Shown: positions 19,347-29,686, counted from the first letter of the stretch. The stretch: 64,000 nucleotides of DNA from Dongia deserti (GCF_003574735.1 NZ_QORW01000007.1:1-64000), one strand, 5' to 3'. The notes: a model not told the origin generated them from the letters alone. Numbers and translations are program-made.

Positions 19347-20039
19347 ATGCTCAGCGACATCCCACATCGTCTGTTCGTGTTCGACTGCGACGGCACGCTG
19401 GTCGACAGCCAGCACAACATCGTCGCGGCGATGGCGGCGGCCTGGGCACGCTATGACCTGCCGGCGCCGGCCGCCGGCGATGTGCGACGCATCGTCGGTC
19501 TGACGCTGGAGATCGCGATCGCGCGCCTGCTGCCCGAGGGAGACGACGTCAAGCATCGCGCGCTGGCGGCGACCTACCGCGAGATCGTGCACGAGCTGCG
19601 CATGGGCAACGCACAAGGCATCGCCGAGGAGCCGTTGTTCCCCGGCATCCGCGAGCTGATCGAAGCATTGGCCGCGCCGGAGATCTTCCTGGGCGTCGCC
19701 ACGGGAAAGAACCTGCGGGGGTTGGAGCACACGCTGACGGTGCATGGACTGCGCGATCGGTTCCACACGCTGCAGACCGCTGACGTTTGCCGCAGCAAGC
19801 CGGACCCGGAGATGGTGCTGCGCGCGATGCATGAGACCGGCATGCAGGCCGCGGCGACCGTGGTCATCGGCGATACCAGCTTCGACATGGAGATGGCCCG
19901 CTCAGCCGGTGCCACAGCCATCGGCGTCGCCTGGGGCTATCACGAGATCGCGGAGCTCACCGAGGCCGGCGCGCACGCCATCATCTACCAGCCGGCCGAC
20001 TTATTGGCTGAATTGCGGCGGCTGGTGCCTGCGGCGTAG
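19347..20039 (+). CDS. HAD-superfamily hydrolase (phosphoglycolate phosphatase-like)
   Basis: 230 aa from ATG 19347 (GTG 19344 is an equal alternative). HAD motif I FDCDGTLVDS gives nucleophile Asp13 and acid/base Asp15; the small alpha-helical cap follows; motif II VATGKN and motifs III/IV KPDPEM and IGDTSFDMEMA are all present. Subfamily IA, closest to Gph/PPase types. Physiological substrate cannot be assigned. It directly follows rluC, an association often seen in alphaproteobacteria. Confidence 0.88.
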   Translation: MLSDIPHRLFVFDCDGTLVDSQHNIVAAMAAAWARYDLPAPAAGDVRRIVGLTLEIAIARLLPEGDDVKHRALAATYREIVHELRMGNAQGIAEEPLFPGIRELIEALAAPEIFLGVATGKNLRGLEHTLTVHGLRDRFHTLQTADVCRSKPDPEMVLRAMHETGMQAAATVVIGDTSFDMEMARSAGATAIGVAWGYHEIAELTEAGAHAIIYQPADLLAELRRLVPAA

Positions 20040-20069
20040 AATGGCCTGGGGACGCCGGAGGTTCGGCGC

Positions 20070-22106
20070 ATGAGATTAAAGATCATCCTGACCGGGATCG
20101 GGCTCGCTCTGGTGGCGCTCGTGGCCCTGGCTTTCACGGTCGTGATGGCCACCGATTTCAACGACTATCGCGACCTGGTGCAGCAGCGCGTGAAGGCGGC
20201 GACCGGCCGGGACCTGGTGATCGCCGGCAATATCGACGCATCCTTTTCGCTCTCGCCCCGCTTATCTGCCAAGCAGGTGAGCTTTCGCAACGCGCCCTGG
20301 AGCGACATACCGCAGATGGCGAGCCTCGACGAAATCGAGGCCGAGATCGCGGTGTTGCCGCTGTTGACCGGGCTGATTCGCATCAAGGAGGTCGTGCTGC
20401 GCGGCGGCCAGGTGGTCGTCGAGACCAACAAGGAAGGCGTCGGCAATTGGGTTCTTAATCTCGGGCCGCAGACGAATCCGGAGAGCGCTAGCACCAATGC
20501 CAGCGGACTGCCGAAGATAGATCGCATGACGATCGAGGATGTGACGCTGCTCTATCGGGACGGCGAGACCGGCGGCAAGCAGACACTCGCGGTCAAGCGC
20601 TTTGCGGCAGAAGATGCGCCCGGTGCTGGAATCAGGATCGCGATGAAGGGCGCCTGGAACGACCGGCCGCTGGAATTGGCGGGCACGATCGGCGCTCCGC
20701 GTCAGTTCACCGAGGGGCCGTTGCCCCTCAATCTCGACGGCAAGCTCAGCGACGTCGCGCTGACATTGCGCGGCGAGGTTGGCGACCCGACGACCTTTTC
20801 CAATCTCTCGCTGGAGGTGGAGAGCGCTGGCCCATCCCTCGCGGCCCTGGGCGACATCTTCGGAATCGAACTGCCGAACTCCGCGCCCTACACGCTCGAG
20901 ACGCGCGTCAGCGGCGACGCGGGCAAGTTCACCTTCTCCGATGCCAAGGCGAAGGTGGGCGGTTCCGACGCGGCCGGCAACATCGTTCTCGACACGTCGC
21001 TGGACGTCACGGAGTTGACGGCGACGCTGGCGTCGCAGCGCCTCGATTTCAAGGATCTGGGACTCGACGAGGGTGGGGGAACGGCGACCTCCAACAGCGA
21101 CGGCAGGCTGTTCTCCGCCGAGCCCTGGCCGCTCGACTGGCTCAAGGACATCAATGGTGATGTCACCTGGCCGGTCGGAACGCTGGTGCGTGGCGGGGCC
21201 AGTGCGAGCGACGTTGCCTTGGCGCTCGGAGTGAAGGATGGTACGGCGACGCTCAAATACGTGAAGGCACACATCGAAGGCGGCACCATCAACGGCAATG
21301 GGACCCTGAAACCGGGAAAGGGCAGCCCCATCCTGGCGATCAAGCTCGGCGCCAATGGCATCCAGTCTGCTCCGCTTCTGAGCATGATGGGATTGGAGGA
21401 TGTGCTGACGGTCGGGCGCGTCAACATGAACATGGATGTGAATGGCCCTGCCACATCCTTGCGCAGCCTGATGGCGGGGCTGAACGGCAAAGCTTCGTTC
21501 GTGACCGGCGAGGGCGAGGTGCGCAACAGCTTTGCGCGCCTGCTGCTCGCCAACCTGTTCGGGTTGCTGACACCTTCCGGAGACAACGGCTCGCGCATCT
21601 CCTGCATCGCCGGCAATTTCGACATCAAGCAGGGCATCGCCAGCACGCGTGGCACCGTGGTCGATACGCCCGGCGCAACGGTGGTGGGCGCTGGCAACAT
21701 CGACCTGCGCAGCGAGCGCATCGACATGCGCGTCGATCCGAAGTCGAAGAACCTGAACCTCAGCGCCATCGCCGTGCCGATGCGCGTGACGGGACCGCTC
21801 GCCAGCCCGAACGTGCTTCCCGATCCGGTCGCGACGGTCGGCAACACGGTCAATTTCGCGACCGGCACGGTCAACGTTGTGACCCTCGGCATCTTCGGCG
21901 CGATCACCGGGCTGGGAAAGGGCGAGAACCTCGGCGAAAATCCGTGCGCGACCGCGCTCAACAACGCCCTCACCGGCAAGTCGAAGCAATCGACCGGCGA
22001 GAAGGTATTGCAAGGCGTGGGCGGGGCGGCTCAGGGCATCGGCGAAGGTGCCGCCGACGTGCTAAAGGGCGTGGGCGAAGGGATTGGTAATCTGTTTGGG
22101 CAATAG
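20070..22106 (+). CDS. AsmA-family protein
   Basis: 678 aa. One N-terminal membrane anchor (about residues 5-27, hydrophobic ILTGIGLALVALVALAF) followed by an AsmA N-terminal domain and a long beta-rich periplasmic region with a C-terminal AsmA-like domain (FDIKQGIASTRGTVVDTPGA). AsmA-like proteins are thought to form lipid-transport bridges or affect outer-membrane biogenesis. The C-terminal 50 residues are Gly-rich. GGAGG lies 9 nt before the ATG. A second AsmA-like protein (YdbH type) is at 56615-59113. Confidence 0.9.
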   Translation: MRLKIILTGIGLALVALVALAFTVVMATDFNDYRDLVQQRVKAATGRDLVIAGNIDASFSLSPRLSAKQVSFRNAPWSDIPQMASLDEIEAEIAVLPLLTGLIRIKEVVLRGGQVVVETNKEGVGNWVLNLGPQTNPESASTNASGLPKIDRMTIEDVTLLYRDGETGGKQTLAVKRFAAEDAPGAGIRIAMKGAWNDRPLELAGTIGAPRQFTEGPLPLNLDGKLSDVALTLRGEVGDPTTFSNLSLEVESAGPSLAALGDIFGIELPNSAPYTLETRVSGDAGKFTFSDAKAKVGGSDAAGNIVLDTSLDVTELTATLASQRLDFKDLGLDEGGGTATSNSDGRLFSAEPWPLDWLKDINGDVTWPVGTLVRGGASASDVALALGVKDGTATLKYVKAHIEGGTINGNGTLKPGKGSPILAIKLGANGIQSAPLLSMMGLEDVLTVGRVNMNMDVNGPATSLRSLMAGLNGKASFVTGEGEVRNSFARLLLANLFGLLTPSGDNGSRISCIAGNFDIKQGIASTRGTVVDTPGATVVGAGNIDLRSERIDMRVDPKSKNLNLSAIAVPMRVTGPLASPNVLPDPVATVGNTVNFATGTVNVVTLGIFGAITGLGKGENLGENPCATALNNALTGKSKQSTGEKVLQGVGGAAQGIGEGAADVLKGVGEGIGNLFGQ

Positions 22107-22109
22107 TTC

Positions 22110-22817
22110 ATGTTGAGTGCGCCGCGCCGGTTCTACAAATCTGCCACTGTCACCCCCGTCGAAGGCGGCTGGAGCATTCTGCTGGACAGCAGACCGCTGC
22201 GTTCTCCCGCCAAACGTCCGTTCGTGGTGCCGACGGGGACGCTGGCTGCCGCCATCGCGGAAGAATGGCAGGCGCAAGGCGAGCAAATCGTGCCGCGTTC
22301 CATGCCGCTGATGCAATTCGCGGCCACTGCGATCGACAGGTTGGCTGATGATCGCGGCGCGCTGATCGAGGAGACCGCCGGCTACGGGCGCAGCGATGTC
22401 GTCTGCTATCGCGCCCATGAGCCGGCGTCCCTGGTGCGGCGGCAAGAGGAATTGTGGCAACCGCTGATCGCTTGGGTTGCGGAGCGCTACGACATCGCGC
22501 TCAACGTCACCGCCGGGATCGTCGCGGTGGAGCAACCGCCTCATACGCTGGCGACCTTCCGCCGCGTGCTGGAGGCGTGCGATCTCTTCGCGTTGACTGC
22601 GCTGGCCGCAGCGACCAGCGCCGCGGGATCGCTGGTCATCGCGCTGGCACTGGCCGAGGACCGCCTCAGCGCCGAGGAGGCGGCCGATGCCGCGCTGCTC
22701 GATGAGCTGTTCCAGGCGGAGAAATGGGGCAGCGACCCCGAGGCCGAGCGGCGCCGCGAGGCAATCCGCGCCGATCTTGCTGCCGCAAAACGATTCCACG
22801 CGCTCTCCCGCCGGTAA
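22110..22817 (+). CDS. ATP12-family F1-ATPase assembly chaperone
   Basis: 235 aa. RRFYKSATVTPVEGGWSILLDSRPLRSP at the N-terminus, read in pieces, and EWQAQGEQIVPRSMPL match ATP12, which in mitochondria shields the alpha subunit during F1 assembly. In bacteria the family is essentially confined to alphaproteobacteria, supporting the taxonomic placement. It begins 3 bp after the AsmA stop with no clear ribosome-binding site of its own, implying coupling. Confidence 0.92.
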   Translation: MLSAPRRFYKSATVTPVEGGWSILLDSRPLRSPAKRPFVVPTGTLAAAIAEEWQAQGEQIVPRSMPLMQFAATAIDRLADDRGALIEETAGYGRSDVVCYRAHEPASLVRRQEELWQPLIAWVAERYDIALNVTAGIVAVEQPPHTLATFRRVLEACDLFALTALAAATSAAGSLVIALALAEDRLSAEEAADAALLDELFQAEKWGSDPEAERRREAIRADLAAAKRFHALSRR

Positions 22818-22925
22818 CATATTGAAATGATTGGCTCTTCGGCTTGCTGGTCGATCGCGTGGCTTCGTGCTATGTGAGGCCGCCTTGCAATGCAACAAAA
22901 AATGCCGGCTGACGGTCACACGATG

Positions 22926-22941
22926 GCCGGTCACAACCGGC
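22926..22941. promoter_or_regulatory. Inverted repeat upstream of pccB
   Basis: GCCGGT-CACA-ACCGGC, a 6-bp inverted repeat 34 nt before the carboxyltransferase start in a 158-bp gap. Spacing suits a regulator site or leader hairpin; no regulator is identified. Confidence 0.3.
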
Positions 22942-22975
22942 ACCAGAAGATCAGGGACAGGGAGCGGGACGGGGG

Positions 22976-24508
<1,533 letters not shown>

Positions 24509-24545
24509 TGATGTTGAACGAAATTGAATCGCCTTACTCTCCTTC

Positions 24546-24645
24546 GTCATGGTCGGGCTTGGTCCGACCATCCACGAGCTTCGCGGGGCAGCACCGAACG
24601 ATAGTAGGCAAACTCGTGGATGGTCGTGCCAAGCACGACCGTGAC
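24546..24645. repeat. Long imperfect inverted repeat between pccB and pccA
   Basis: Arms 24546-24581 and 24610-24645 (36 nt each) are inverted copies matching at 31 of 36 positions by eye. Each arm holds its own smaller hairpin (GGTCGG...CCGACC; GGTCGTGC...GCACGACC). The form resembles the palindromic extragenic repeats common in alphaproteobacterial genomes. It fills most of the pccB-pccA gap and would be transcribed. Confidence 0.85.
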
Positions 24646-24682
24646 GGGTGGGGGCGTGCTGACAGCGCGCATCAGGGTGGCC

Positions 24683-26668
24683 ATGTTCAGTAAAATCCTG
24701 ATCGCGAATCGCGGCGAGATTGCCTGCCGGGTCATCCGGACGGCGAAGGCCATGGGCATCAAGACAGTCGCAGTCTATTCCGAGCCCGACGCCGATGCGC
24801 TGCATGTGCGCGAGGCGGATGAGGCGGTGGCGATTGGGCCGGCAGCGGCGGCGCAGAGCTATCTTGCGATCGAGAAGATCATCGCCGTCTGCAAACAGAC
24901 CGGCGCCGAGGCGGTCCATCCCGGCTATGGGTTTCTCTCTGAGAACCGCAAGTTCGCGGCGGCGCTGAAAGAGGCCGGTATCGTTTTCATCGGGCCCGAT
25001 GCACATGCGATCGCCGCGATGGGCGACAAGATCGAATCCAAGAAGCTGGCCAAGGAAGCGGGCGTCAACTCCGTGCCCGGCTATCTCGGCGTCATCAAGG
25101 ACGCCGAGGAGGCGGTGAAGATCGCCAAGGAGATCGGCTATCCGGTCATGATCAAAGCCTCGGCCGGCGGCGGCGGCAAGGGTATGCGCATCGCGCGCAA
25201 CGATCAGGAGACACGCGACGGCTTCCGCTCCGCCAGCAGCGAGGCGCGCTCCAGCTTCGGCGATGATCGCGTGTTCATCGAGAAGTTCGTCGAGGAGCCG
25301 CGCCATATCGAGATCCAGGTCCTGGCTGACGGCCACGGCAACTGCATCTATCTCGGCGAGCGCGAATGTTCGATCCAGCGCCGGCACCAGAAGGTGATCG
25401 AGGAGGCACCGAGCCCTTTCCTGGATGAAAAGGCGCGCCGCGCGATGGGCGAGCAGGCGGTCGCGTTGGCGAAGGCCGTGCACTACAAGTCGGCCGGCAC
25501 CGTCGAATTCATCGTCGATGCCAAGCGCAATTTCTATTTCCTGGAAATGAACACGCGCCTGCAAGTCGAGCATCCGGTGACCGAGATGGTGACGGGGCTC
25601 GATCTGGTCGAGCAGATGATCCGCATCGCGGGGGGCGAGAAGCTCAAGATCAAGCAGTCGGATGTGAAGCTGAACGGCTGGGCGATCGAGGCGCGGGTCT
25701 ATGCCGAGGATCCGCTGCGCAACTTCCTGCCCTCTACCGGACGCCTGGTCCGCTACCGCGAGCCCGCGGAGGGACCGGCGGTGCGCGTCGACAGCGGCGT
25801 CTACGAAGGCGCCGAGATCAGCATGTTCTACGATCCGATGATCGCCAAGCTGGTGACCCATGGCGAGGACCGGCCCTCCGCCATCGCCGCGATGTGCGAG
25901 GCGCTGGATTCCTTCTATATCCGCGGTCTTGGCCACAATATCGGGTTCCTGTCGGCACTCATGGCGCACCCGCGCTTCCGTGCTGGGCGGCTGACCACCG
26001 GCTTCATCGCCGAGGAATTCCGCGACGGTTTCCAGGGCGTCCATCTGCCCGAAGAGGCCAGAGGCGACATCGTCGCCGTGGCAGCGGTGGTGCACCAGAG
26101 CTATGCCCGCCGGGCGGTCTCGAGCGCGCCGCGCTTCAAGAACGCCGCGCCCGTCGCCAATGGCAAGTGGGTTGTGAAGATCGGCAAGGAGCAGCACGAG
26201 GTCACGGTTGTTGAGACCGCGATGGGCCATGCGGTGATCGAAGGCAAGCGCAGCCGGGAGCTGGTGAGTGCCTGGCAGATCGGCGACCCGATCTATCGCG
26301 GCCGCGTCGACAACCGGCCCATCATCGTACAGATGGAGCGTGACGGCATCGGCTATCGCATCGCTCATGGCGGCGCGCAACTGAAAGTACTGGTGCTGGC
26401 GCCCCGTGCGGCGAAATTGGCCGGCCACATGCTGGAAAAGACGCCGCCCGACATGTCGAAATACCTGCTGTCGCCGATGCCCGGCCTGCTGGTTGCCATC
26501 GCGGTGCAGGAGGGACAGGATATCAAGGCGGGGCAGGAACTGGCCGTGGTCGAGGCGATGAAGATGGAAAACCTGCTTAGGGCCGAGCGCGACGGCAAGG
26601 TCGCGAAGCTGCACGCCAAGGCTGGCGACAGCCTCTCCGTCGACCAGGTGATCGTCGAGTTTGCGTGA
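24683..26668 (+). CDS. pccA: Acyl-CoA carboxylase biotin carboxylase/biotin carrier subunit (propionyl-CoA type)
   Basis: 661 aa from ATG 24683; an upstream in-frame start at 24620 lies within the repeat and is rejected. Biotin carboxylase domain, about residues 1-447 (MFSKILIANRGEIACRVIRT; ATP-grasp KASAGGGGKGMR; EMNTRLQVEHPVTEMVTG). A linker/BT domain follows, then a C-terminal biotinyl domain with VEAMKMENL, biotinylated at Lys627. Together with PccB it carboxylates propionyl-CoA to methylmalonyl-CoA. acyP follows 7 bp later. Confidence 0.93.
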   Translation: MFSKILIANRGEIACRVIRTAKAMGIKTVAVYSEPDADALHVREADEAVAIGPAAAAQSYLAIEKIIAVCKQTGAEAVHPGYGFLSENRKFAAALKEAGIVFIGPDAHAIAAMGDKIESKKLAKEAGVNSVPGYLGVIKDAEEAVKIAKEIGYPVMIKASAGGGGKGMRIARNDQETRDGFRSASSEARSSFGDDRVFIEKFVEEPRHIEIQVLADGHGNCIYLGERECSIQRRHQKVIEEAPSPFLDEKARRAMGEQAVALAKAVHYKSAGTVEFIVDAKRNFYFLEMNTRLQVEHPVTEMVTGLDLVEQMIRIAGGEKLKIKQSDVKLNGWAIEARVYAEDPLRNFLPSTGRLVRYREPAEGPAVRVDSGVYEGAEISMFYDPMIAKLVTHGEDRPSAIAAMCEALDSFYIRGLGHNIGFLSALMAHPRFRAGRLTTGFIAEEFRDGFQGVHLPEEARGDIVAVAAVVHQSYARRAVSSAPRFKNAAPVANGKWVVKIGKEQHEVTVVETAMGHAVIEGKRSRELVSAWQIGDPIYRGRVDNRPIIVQMERDGIGYRIAHGGAQLKVLVLAPRAAKLAGHMLEKTPPDMSKYLLSPMPGLLVAIAVQEGQDIKAGQELAVVEAMKMENLLRAERDGKVAKLHAKAGDSLSVDQVIVEFA

Positions 26669-26675
26669 ACAACCA

Positions 26676-26960
26676 ATGGCCGACCGCAAGATCGTTCATG
26701 TGCTCATTTCTGGCAGCGTCCAGGGCGTCTGGTTCCGCGCTTGGACTGTGCAGGAAGCGAAGGTGCGCGGTCTCGACGGTTGGGTGCGTAACCGGCGCGA
26801 CGGCAGGGTGGAAGCGGTATTCGCCGGCCCGGCTGCGCGCGTCGACGAAATGCTCCTGGTCTGCCGCAGCGGTCCGCCGGCAGCGGAGGTAGAAGACGTG
26901 CATACGACACCGCACAGCGACGATCCCGGTGCGGGCTTCCGGAAGCTGGCGACCTATTGA
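26676..26960 (+). CDS. acyP: Acylphosphatase
   Basis: 94 aa. Hydrolyses acyl phosphates. The signature GSVQGVWFRAWT contains catalytic Arg21 and GWVRNRRDGRVEAVF contains Asn39, both intact. Start at ATG 26676; the in-frame upstream GTG-type start at 26661 overlaps pccA. Probably co-transcribed with pccA. Confidence 0.92.
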   Translation: MADRKIVHVLISGSVQGVWFRAWTVQEAKVRGLDGWVRNRRDGRVEAVFAGPAARVDEMLLVCRSGPPAAEVEDVHTTPHSDDPGAGFRKLATY

Positions 26961-26981
26961 TTCACTCGAAATCACCCAAAT

Positions 26982-27692
26982 ATGCGATTCAAGAAGCTCT
27001 ACCGGCGCCATCTGCGCTATCCGCTCTGGCGATTGCGCCATCCCTTCACGCCATACGAGACCTACTACGCCTGGGTCGTGACCCGAAAGCTGAAGGACGG
27101 GCGCGGGCATCCCGCCATCGGTCCGACCGCGAGGGCGGCGCGCGGGCAGCGGGAGATGATCGACGTGCTTCTGCGGCATGGATTGCAGCCGCACCACACC
27201 TTCGTCGATTACGGTTGCGGCAGTTTGCGCCTGGGCAAGCCGCTGGTCGAATTTTTGGAGTGCGGAAGATTCTGGGGCCTGGACCTCGCGCAGGAATTCC
27301 TCGACGAGGGCATCCGCTATATCGGATCAGACCTCAATCACCTGAAGCAGCCAACTCTTCGCGTCATTGATGATGCCGGCCTTGCCGCAGCAAAATCCGC
27401 GCGGCCCGATTTCATCGGTGCATGGCATGTCTGCGGCAAGATCCCGGACCATATCCTCGATGGCTTTTTCCGCAAAGTCCTGGGCCTGATGCATGTAGGC
27501 ACGCAGGTCTTTCTGCAATTCGAGGACAGCGGCAAGCGCGAGCAGCTGCACGGGCTGGCCTGGTCGCTGCCGGAAGAGACGATGATCGCGGCAGTGAAGG
27601 GCATCGATCCGAAGCTGACCGTCGACATCTTTCAGCTCAGCAAGCGCCGCCACCGCAACATGCGCTACCTCTGCGCCCACATCCGCTATTAG
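26982..27692 (+). CDS. Class I SAM-dependent methyltransferase-fold protein
   Basis: 236 aa. A basic N-terminal stretch (RFKKLYRRHLRYPLWRLRH) precedes a Rossmann core with motif I VDYGCGSLRLGKPLVEFL (about residues 72-89) and acidic GLDLAQEFL after the next strand. No residues fix a substrate. It lies 21 bp after acyP, so it may be on the pcc transcript. The N-terminus could bind membranes or RNA. Confidence 0.75.
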   Translation: MRFKKLYRRHLRYPLWRLRHPFTPYETYYAWVVTRKLKDGRGHPAIGPTARAARGQREMIDVLLRHGLQPHHTFVDYGCGSLRLGKPLVEFLECGRFWGLDLAQEFLDEGIRYIGSDLNHLKQPTLRVIDDAGLAAAKSARPDFIGAWHVCGKIPDHILDGFFRKVLGLMHVGTQVFLQFEDSGKREQLHGLAWSLPEETMIAAVKGIDPKLTVDIFQLSKRRHRNMRYLCAHIRY

Positions 27693-27710
27693 GAAGGATC
27701 ATTGCCTCGA

Positions 27711-28064
27711 TCATCCCAAAAGGAAGCGGATGAGCGTTGGCTCGATCTGCCGCCACATCACGGCCATCATCGTCAAGGCGGTTGCGATTCCCATCATGTA
27801 AAGCGTCGGTCGGACAGGCCGAGTTCGTGATCGGAAGCTCTGCCACCCAACCCACACCCAAGCACTGGCCACGATCACGACCGCGAGGGCGGTAACCCAG
27901 GCAAGCGCGCCCGCGAGCAAAGCGATGACGCTTCCGAACCCGGCAAGCGCCACGGCGGGGAGCGCAAAAGGTAGAACGCAGCATGCGGCGCACGTCGCCG
28001 CTCCTGTCGCGGCGGTCATTGCAAAGGCACTGGCCGCTTTCGCCGGCACTTTTTGCTCTGGCAT
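27711..28064 (-). CDS. MerC/MerT-like small membrane protein
   Basis: 117 aa from ATG 28064 (GGAAG site); GTG at 28079 is an alternative. About three hydrophobic segments: residues 10-40, 44-70 and 89-107. The first contains TCAACCVLPFALPAV, a cysteine pair like those that carry Hg(II) in MerT, MerC and MerF inner-membrane transporters. The second gene of a divergent MerR-controlled pair, 27 nt after the Cys-rich gene. Mercury or other soft-metal uptake or tolerance is inferred; mercuric reductase (merA) is not in the window. Confidence 0.7.
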   Translation of the reverse strand: MPEQKVPAKAASAFAMTAATGAATCAACCVLPFALPAVALAGFGSVIALLAGALAWVTALAVVIVASAWVWVGWQSFRSRTRPVRPTLYMMGIATALTMMAVMWRQIEPTLIRFLLG

Positions 28065-28091
28065 GAGATGGTCTTCCACGGGCGGCAGGGC

Positions 28092-28436
28092 TCAGCAGCA
28101 GCCGCAGTCGGCGCGAGCTTCAGCCGATGACAGGAACTGGCCGAGCAACATGTCGGCAGCGTCCCGAGCGCGCTCCGGAGCCCTGATCGTGAGCCGGACC
28201 TCACCCGGCTGCTCATCGAGGTCGAAGCTCAGGAATGCGCAGCACTCTTGCTCCGTCCGCACCATCTCGCGCACGCGTTGCGCGGCCTCGGCGGCATAGA
28301 CAAGCTCCAGTTCGAGATCGCGACGCTCGTGGCGCCGCAAGGCGTCGCGGGCGAGGTCGTTGATCCATGCAAGACGGGCCTTGTAGTCGCCCGGTGTCAG
28401 CGTACAGGCTATCGGTGTGCTTTCGACATTCGGCAT
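28092..28436 (-). CDS. Small Cys-rich protein of a MerR divergon, function unknown
   Basis: 114 aa from ATG 28436, with GAGGTG 7 nt upstream; GTG 28445 is possible. No export signal. Visible features: an N-terminal PIACTLTPGDYKARL, a helical middle, EQECCAFLSFDL with a Cys pair (about residues 64-75), an RLTIRAPE strand, and a terminal CGCC. I recall related short proteins with an ECC/QCC-F motif near metal-resistance genes but know no assigned function. The four or more clustered cysteines suggest metal handling. Confidence 0.7.
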   Translation of the reverse strand: MPNVESTPIACTLTPGDYKARLAWINDLARDALRRHERRDLELELVYAAEAAQRVREMVRTEQECCAFLSFDLDEQPGEVRLTIRAPERARDAADMLLGQFLSSAEARADCGCC

Positions 28437-28500
28437 ATCAATCACCTCTGTTTGTGCCGGTCACGTCCGTTGGAGGTTGACCGGCCGTGGTTATTGCGTT

Positions 28501-28531
28501 TGTGTAGCCCTTCAAGTCACTTGAAGTTCAA
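28501..28531 (-). promoter_or_regulatory. MerR-type promoter and operator for the 28436-27711 genes
   Basis: On the minus strand, TTGAAC (28531-28526) and TACACA (28506-28501) are separated by exactly 19 bp, the lengthened spacer of MerR-activated promoters. The spacer holds the perfect 17-bp palindrome CTTCAAGT-C-ACTTGAAG (28510-28526), whose outer base pair touches the -35. A plus-strand candidate promoter for the regulator, TTGACC (28477-28482) with TTGTGT 17 bp on, would end against this operator, allowing autorepression. Confidence 0.8.
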
Positions 28532-28555
28532 GAGGCAAATTCGGGAATTTGCACG

Positions 28556-28966
28556 ATGCCCAGCTTGAGGATCGGAGCCTTGGCGGAACGGGCGGGCACA
28601 AATGCACCAACCATCCGCTATTACGAGGAGATCGGACTGTTGCGGCCGGCGGATCGGGAGGTAGGCGGTCAACGGGCTTATGGCGAGGAGGACGTAAAAA
28701 GGTTGACGTTCATCCGCCGCTGCCGTGATTTCGGCTTTTCGATTGAGCAAGTGAGATCGCTCGTGGCGCTCGTTGAGGATCGCGAGCGGTCCTGCATGGA
28801 AGCGCGCGACCTGGCGCAGGAGCATTTGGCCGCCGTGCGCGCGAAATTGGACGAGCTGAAAGGCCTGGAGCGTAGCGTCGTCAGCTTCATCGCGAGCTGC
28901 GATGCATCCTGCGCAGGCGGTCCTGGTCCCGACTGCGCGATCCTCGACGACTTGACGAAACCCTGA
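28556..28966 (+). CDS. MerR-family metal-responsive regulator
   Basis: 136 aa. Winged helix-turn-helix at residues 4-70 (IGALAERAGTNAPTIRYYEEIGLLRP), then the dimerisation helix with Cys80 (RSCMEARDLAQEHL), then FIASCDASC (Cys115, Cys119) and PDCAIL (Cys127). The 80-to-115 spacing equals that of MerR Cys82-Cys117, and a third cysteine follows at about the right place. This suits Hg(II), but Zn/Cd/Pb sensors of the family share the first two. Diverges from the two small minus-strand genes it probably activates. Confidence 0.88.
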   Translation: MPSLRIGALAERAGTNAPTIRYYEEIGLLRPADREVGGQRAYGEEDVKRLTFIRRCRDFGFSIEQVRSLVALVEDRERSCMEARDLAQEHLAAVRAKLDELKGLERSVVSFIASCDASCAGGPGPDCAILDDLTKP

Positions 28967-29038
28967 TGGACGCCCTCGCGCTCTCCGGCCTGTTCTCCGT
29001 GACGATGACACGAGCAGGTGGTGAAGCAATCGAAGCGC

Positions 29039-29686
29039 TTACTGCGCGGCGCTCTTGAGATCGCTTTCGAATATTTCCTCGAACGCAGCGCGCAGGGCCA
29101 TGTCGAACTCGGCCATCGAGATGATGTAGCCCAGCCGCGCGAGGGAAGTGACGCCCAGGTTCTGCTCCTGGACGCCGCAGGGCACGATGCCGGCGAAATG
29201 GCTGAGGTCGGGATCGACGTTGATCGCGATGCCGTGGTACGTCACCCAGCGCCGCACGCGAACACCGATGGCGGCGATCTTGTCCTCGCGCCCGTCCTGC
29301 GCGACCCAGATACCGACGCGCCCGTCACGCCGCTCGCCCGTCACGTTGAAACGCGCGAGGGTGAGGATGATCCATTCCTCGAGATTGCGCACGAAGCGGC
29401 GCACGTCCGGCCCGCGTTCCTTCAGGTCCAGCATCACATAGGCCACGCGCTGGCCCGGTCCGTGATAGGTGTACTGGCCGCCACGCCCGGCCTCATAGAC
29501 CGGAAACTGGCCGGGCAGCAGCAGGTCGCCGGCCTTGGCGCTGGTGCCGGCCGTGTAGAGGGGAGGGTGCTCGAGCAGCCAGACGAGCTCCGGCGCGCCA
29601 CGGGTGCGGATGGCCTCCACCCGCGCCTCCATGGCGCCCAACGCTTCCTCATAGGCCACCAGCCCCTCGGAAATCTGCCATTCCAT
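29039..29686 (-). CDS. lipB: Octanoyl-[acyl-carrier-protein]:protein octanoyltransferase LipB
   Basis: 215 aa. Transfers octanoyl from ACP to lipoyl domains, the first step of lipoate synthesis. The motif [15 protein letters not shown] (about residues 69-83), Lys136 ([13 protein letters not shown]) and thioester-forming Cys170 (GIVPCGV) are intact. Convergent with the MerR gene and divergent from the tRNA-Leu. Confidence 0.95.
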   Translation of the reverse strand: MEWQISEGLVAYEEALGAMEARVEAIRTRGAPELVWLLEHPPLYTAGTSAKAGDLLLPGQFPVYEAGRGGQYTYHGPGQRVAYVMLDLKERGPDVRRFVRNLEEWIILTLARFNVTGERRDGRVGIWVAQDGREDKIAAIGVRVRRWVTYHGIAINVDPDLSHFAGIVPCGVQEQNLGVTSLARLGYIISMAEFDMALRAAFEEIFESDLKSAAQ

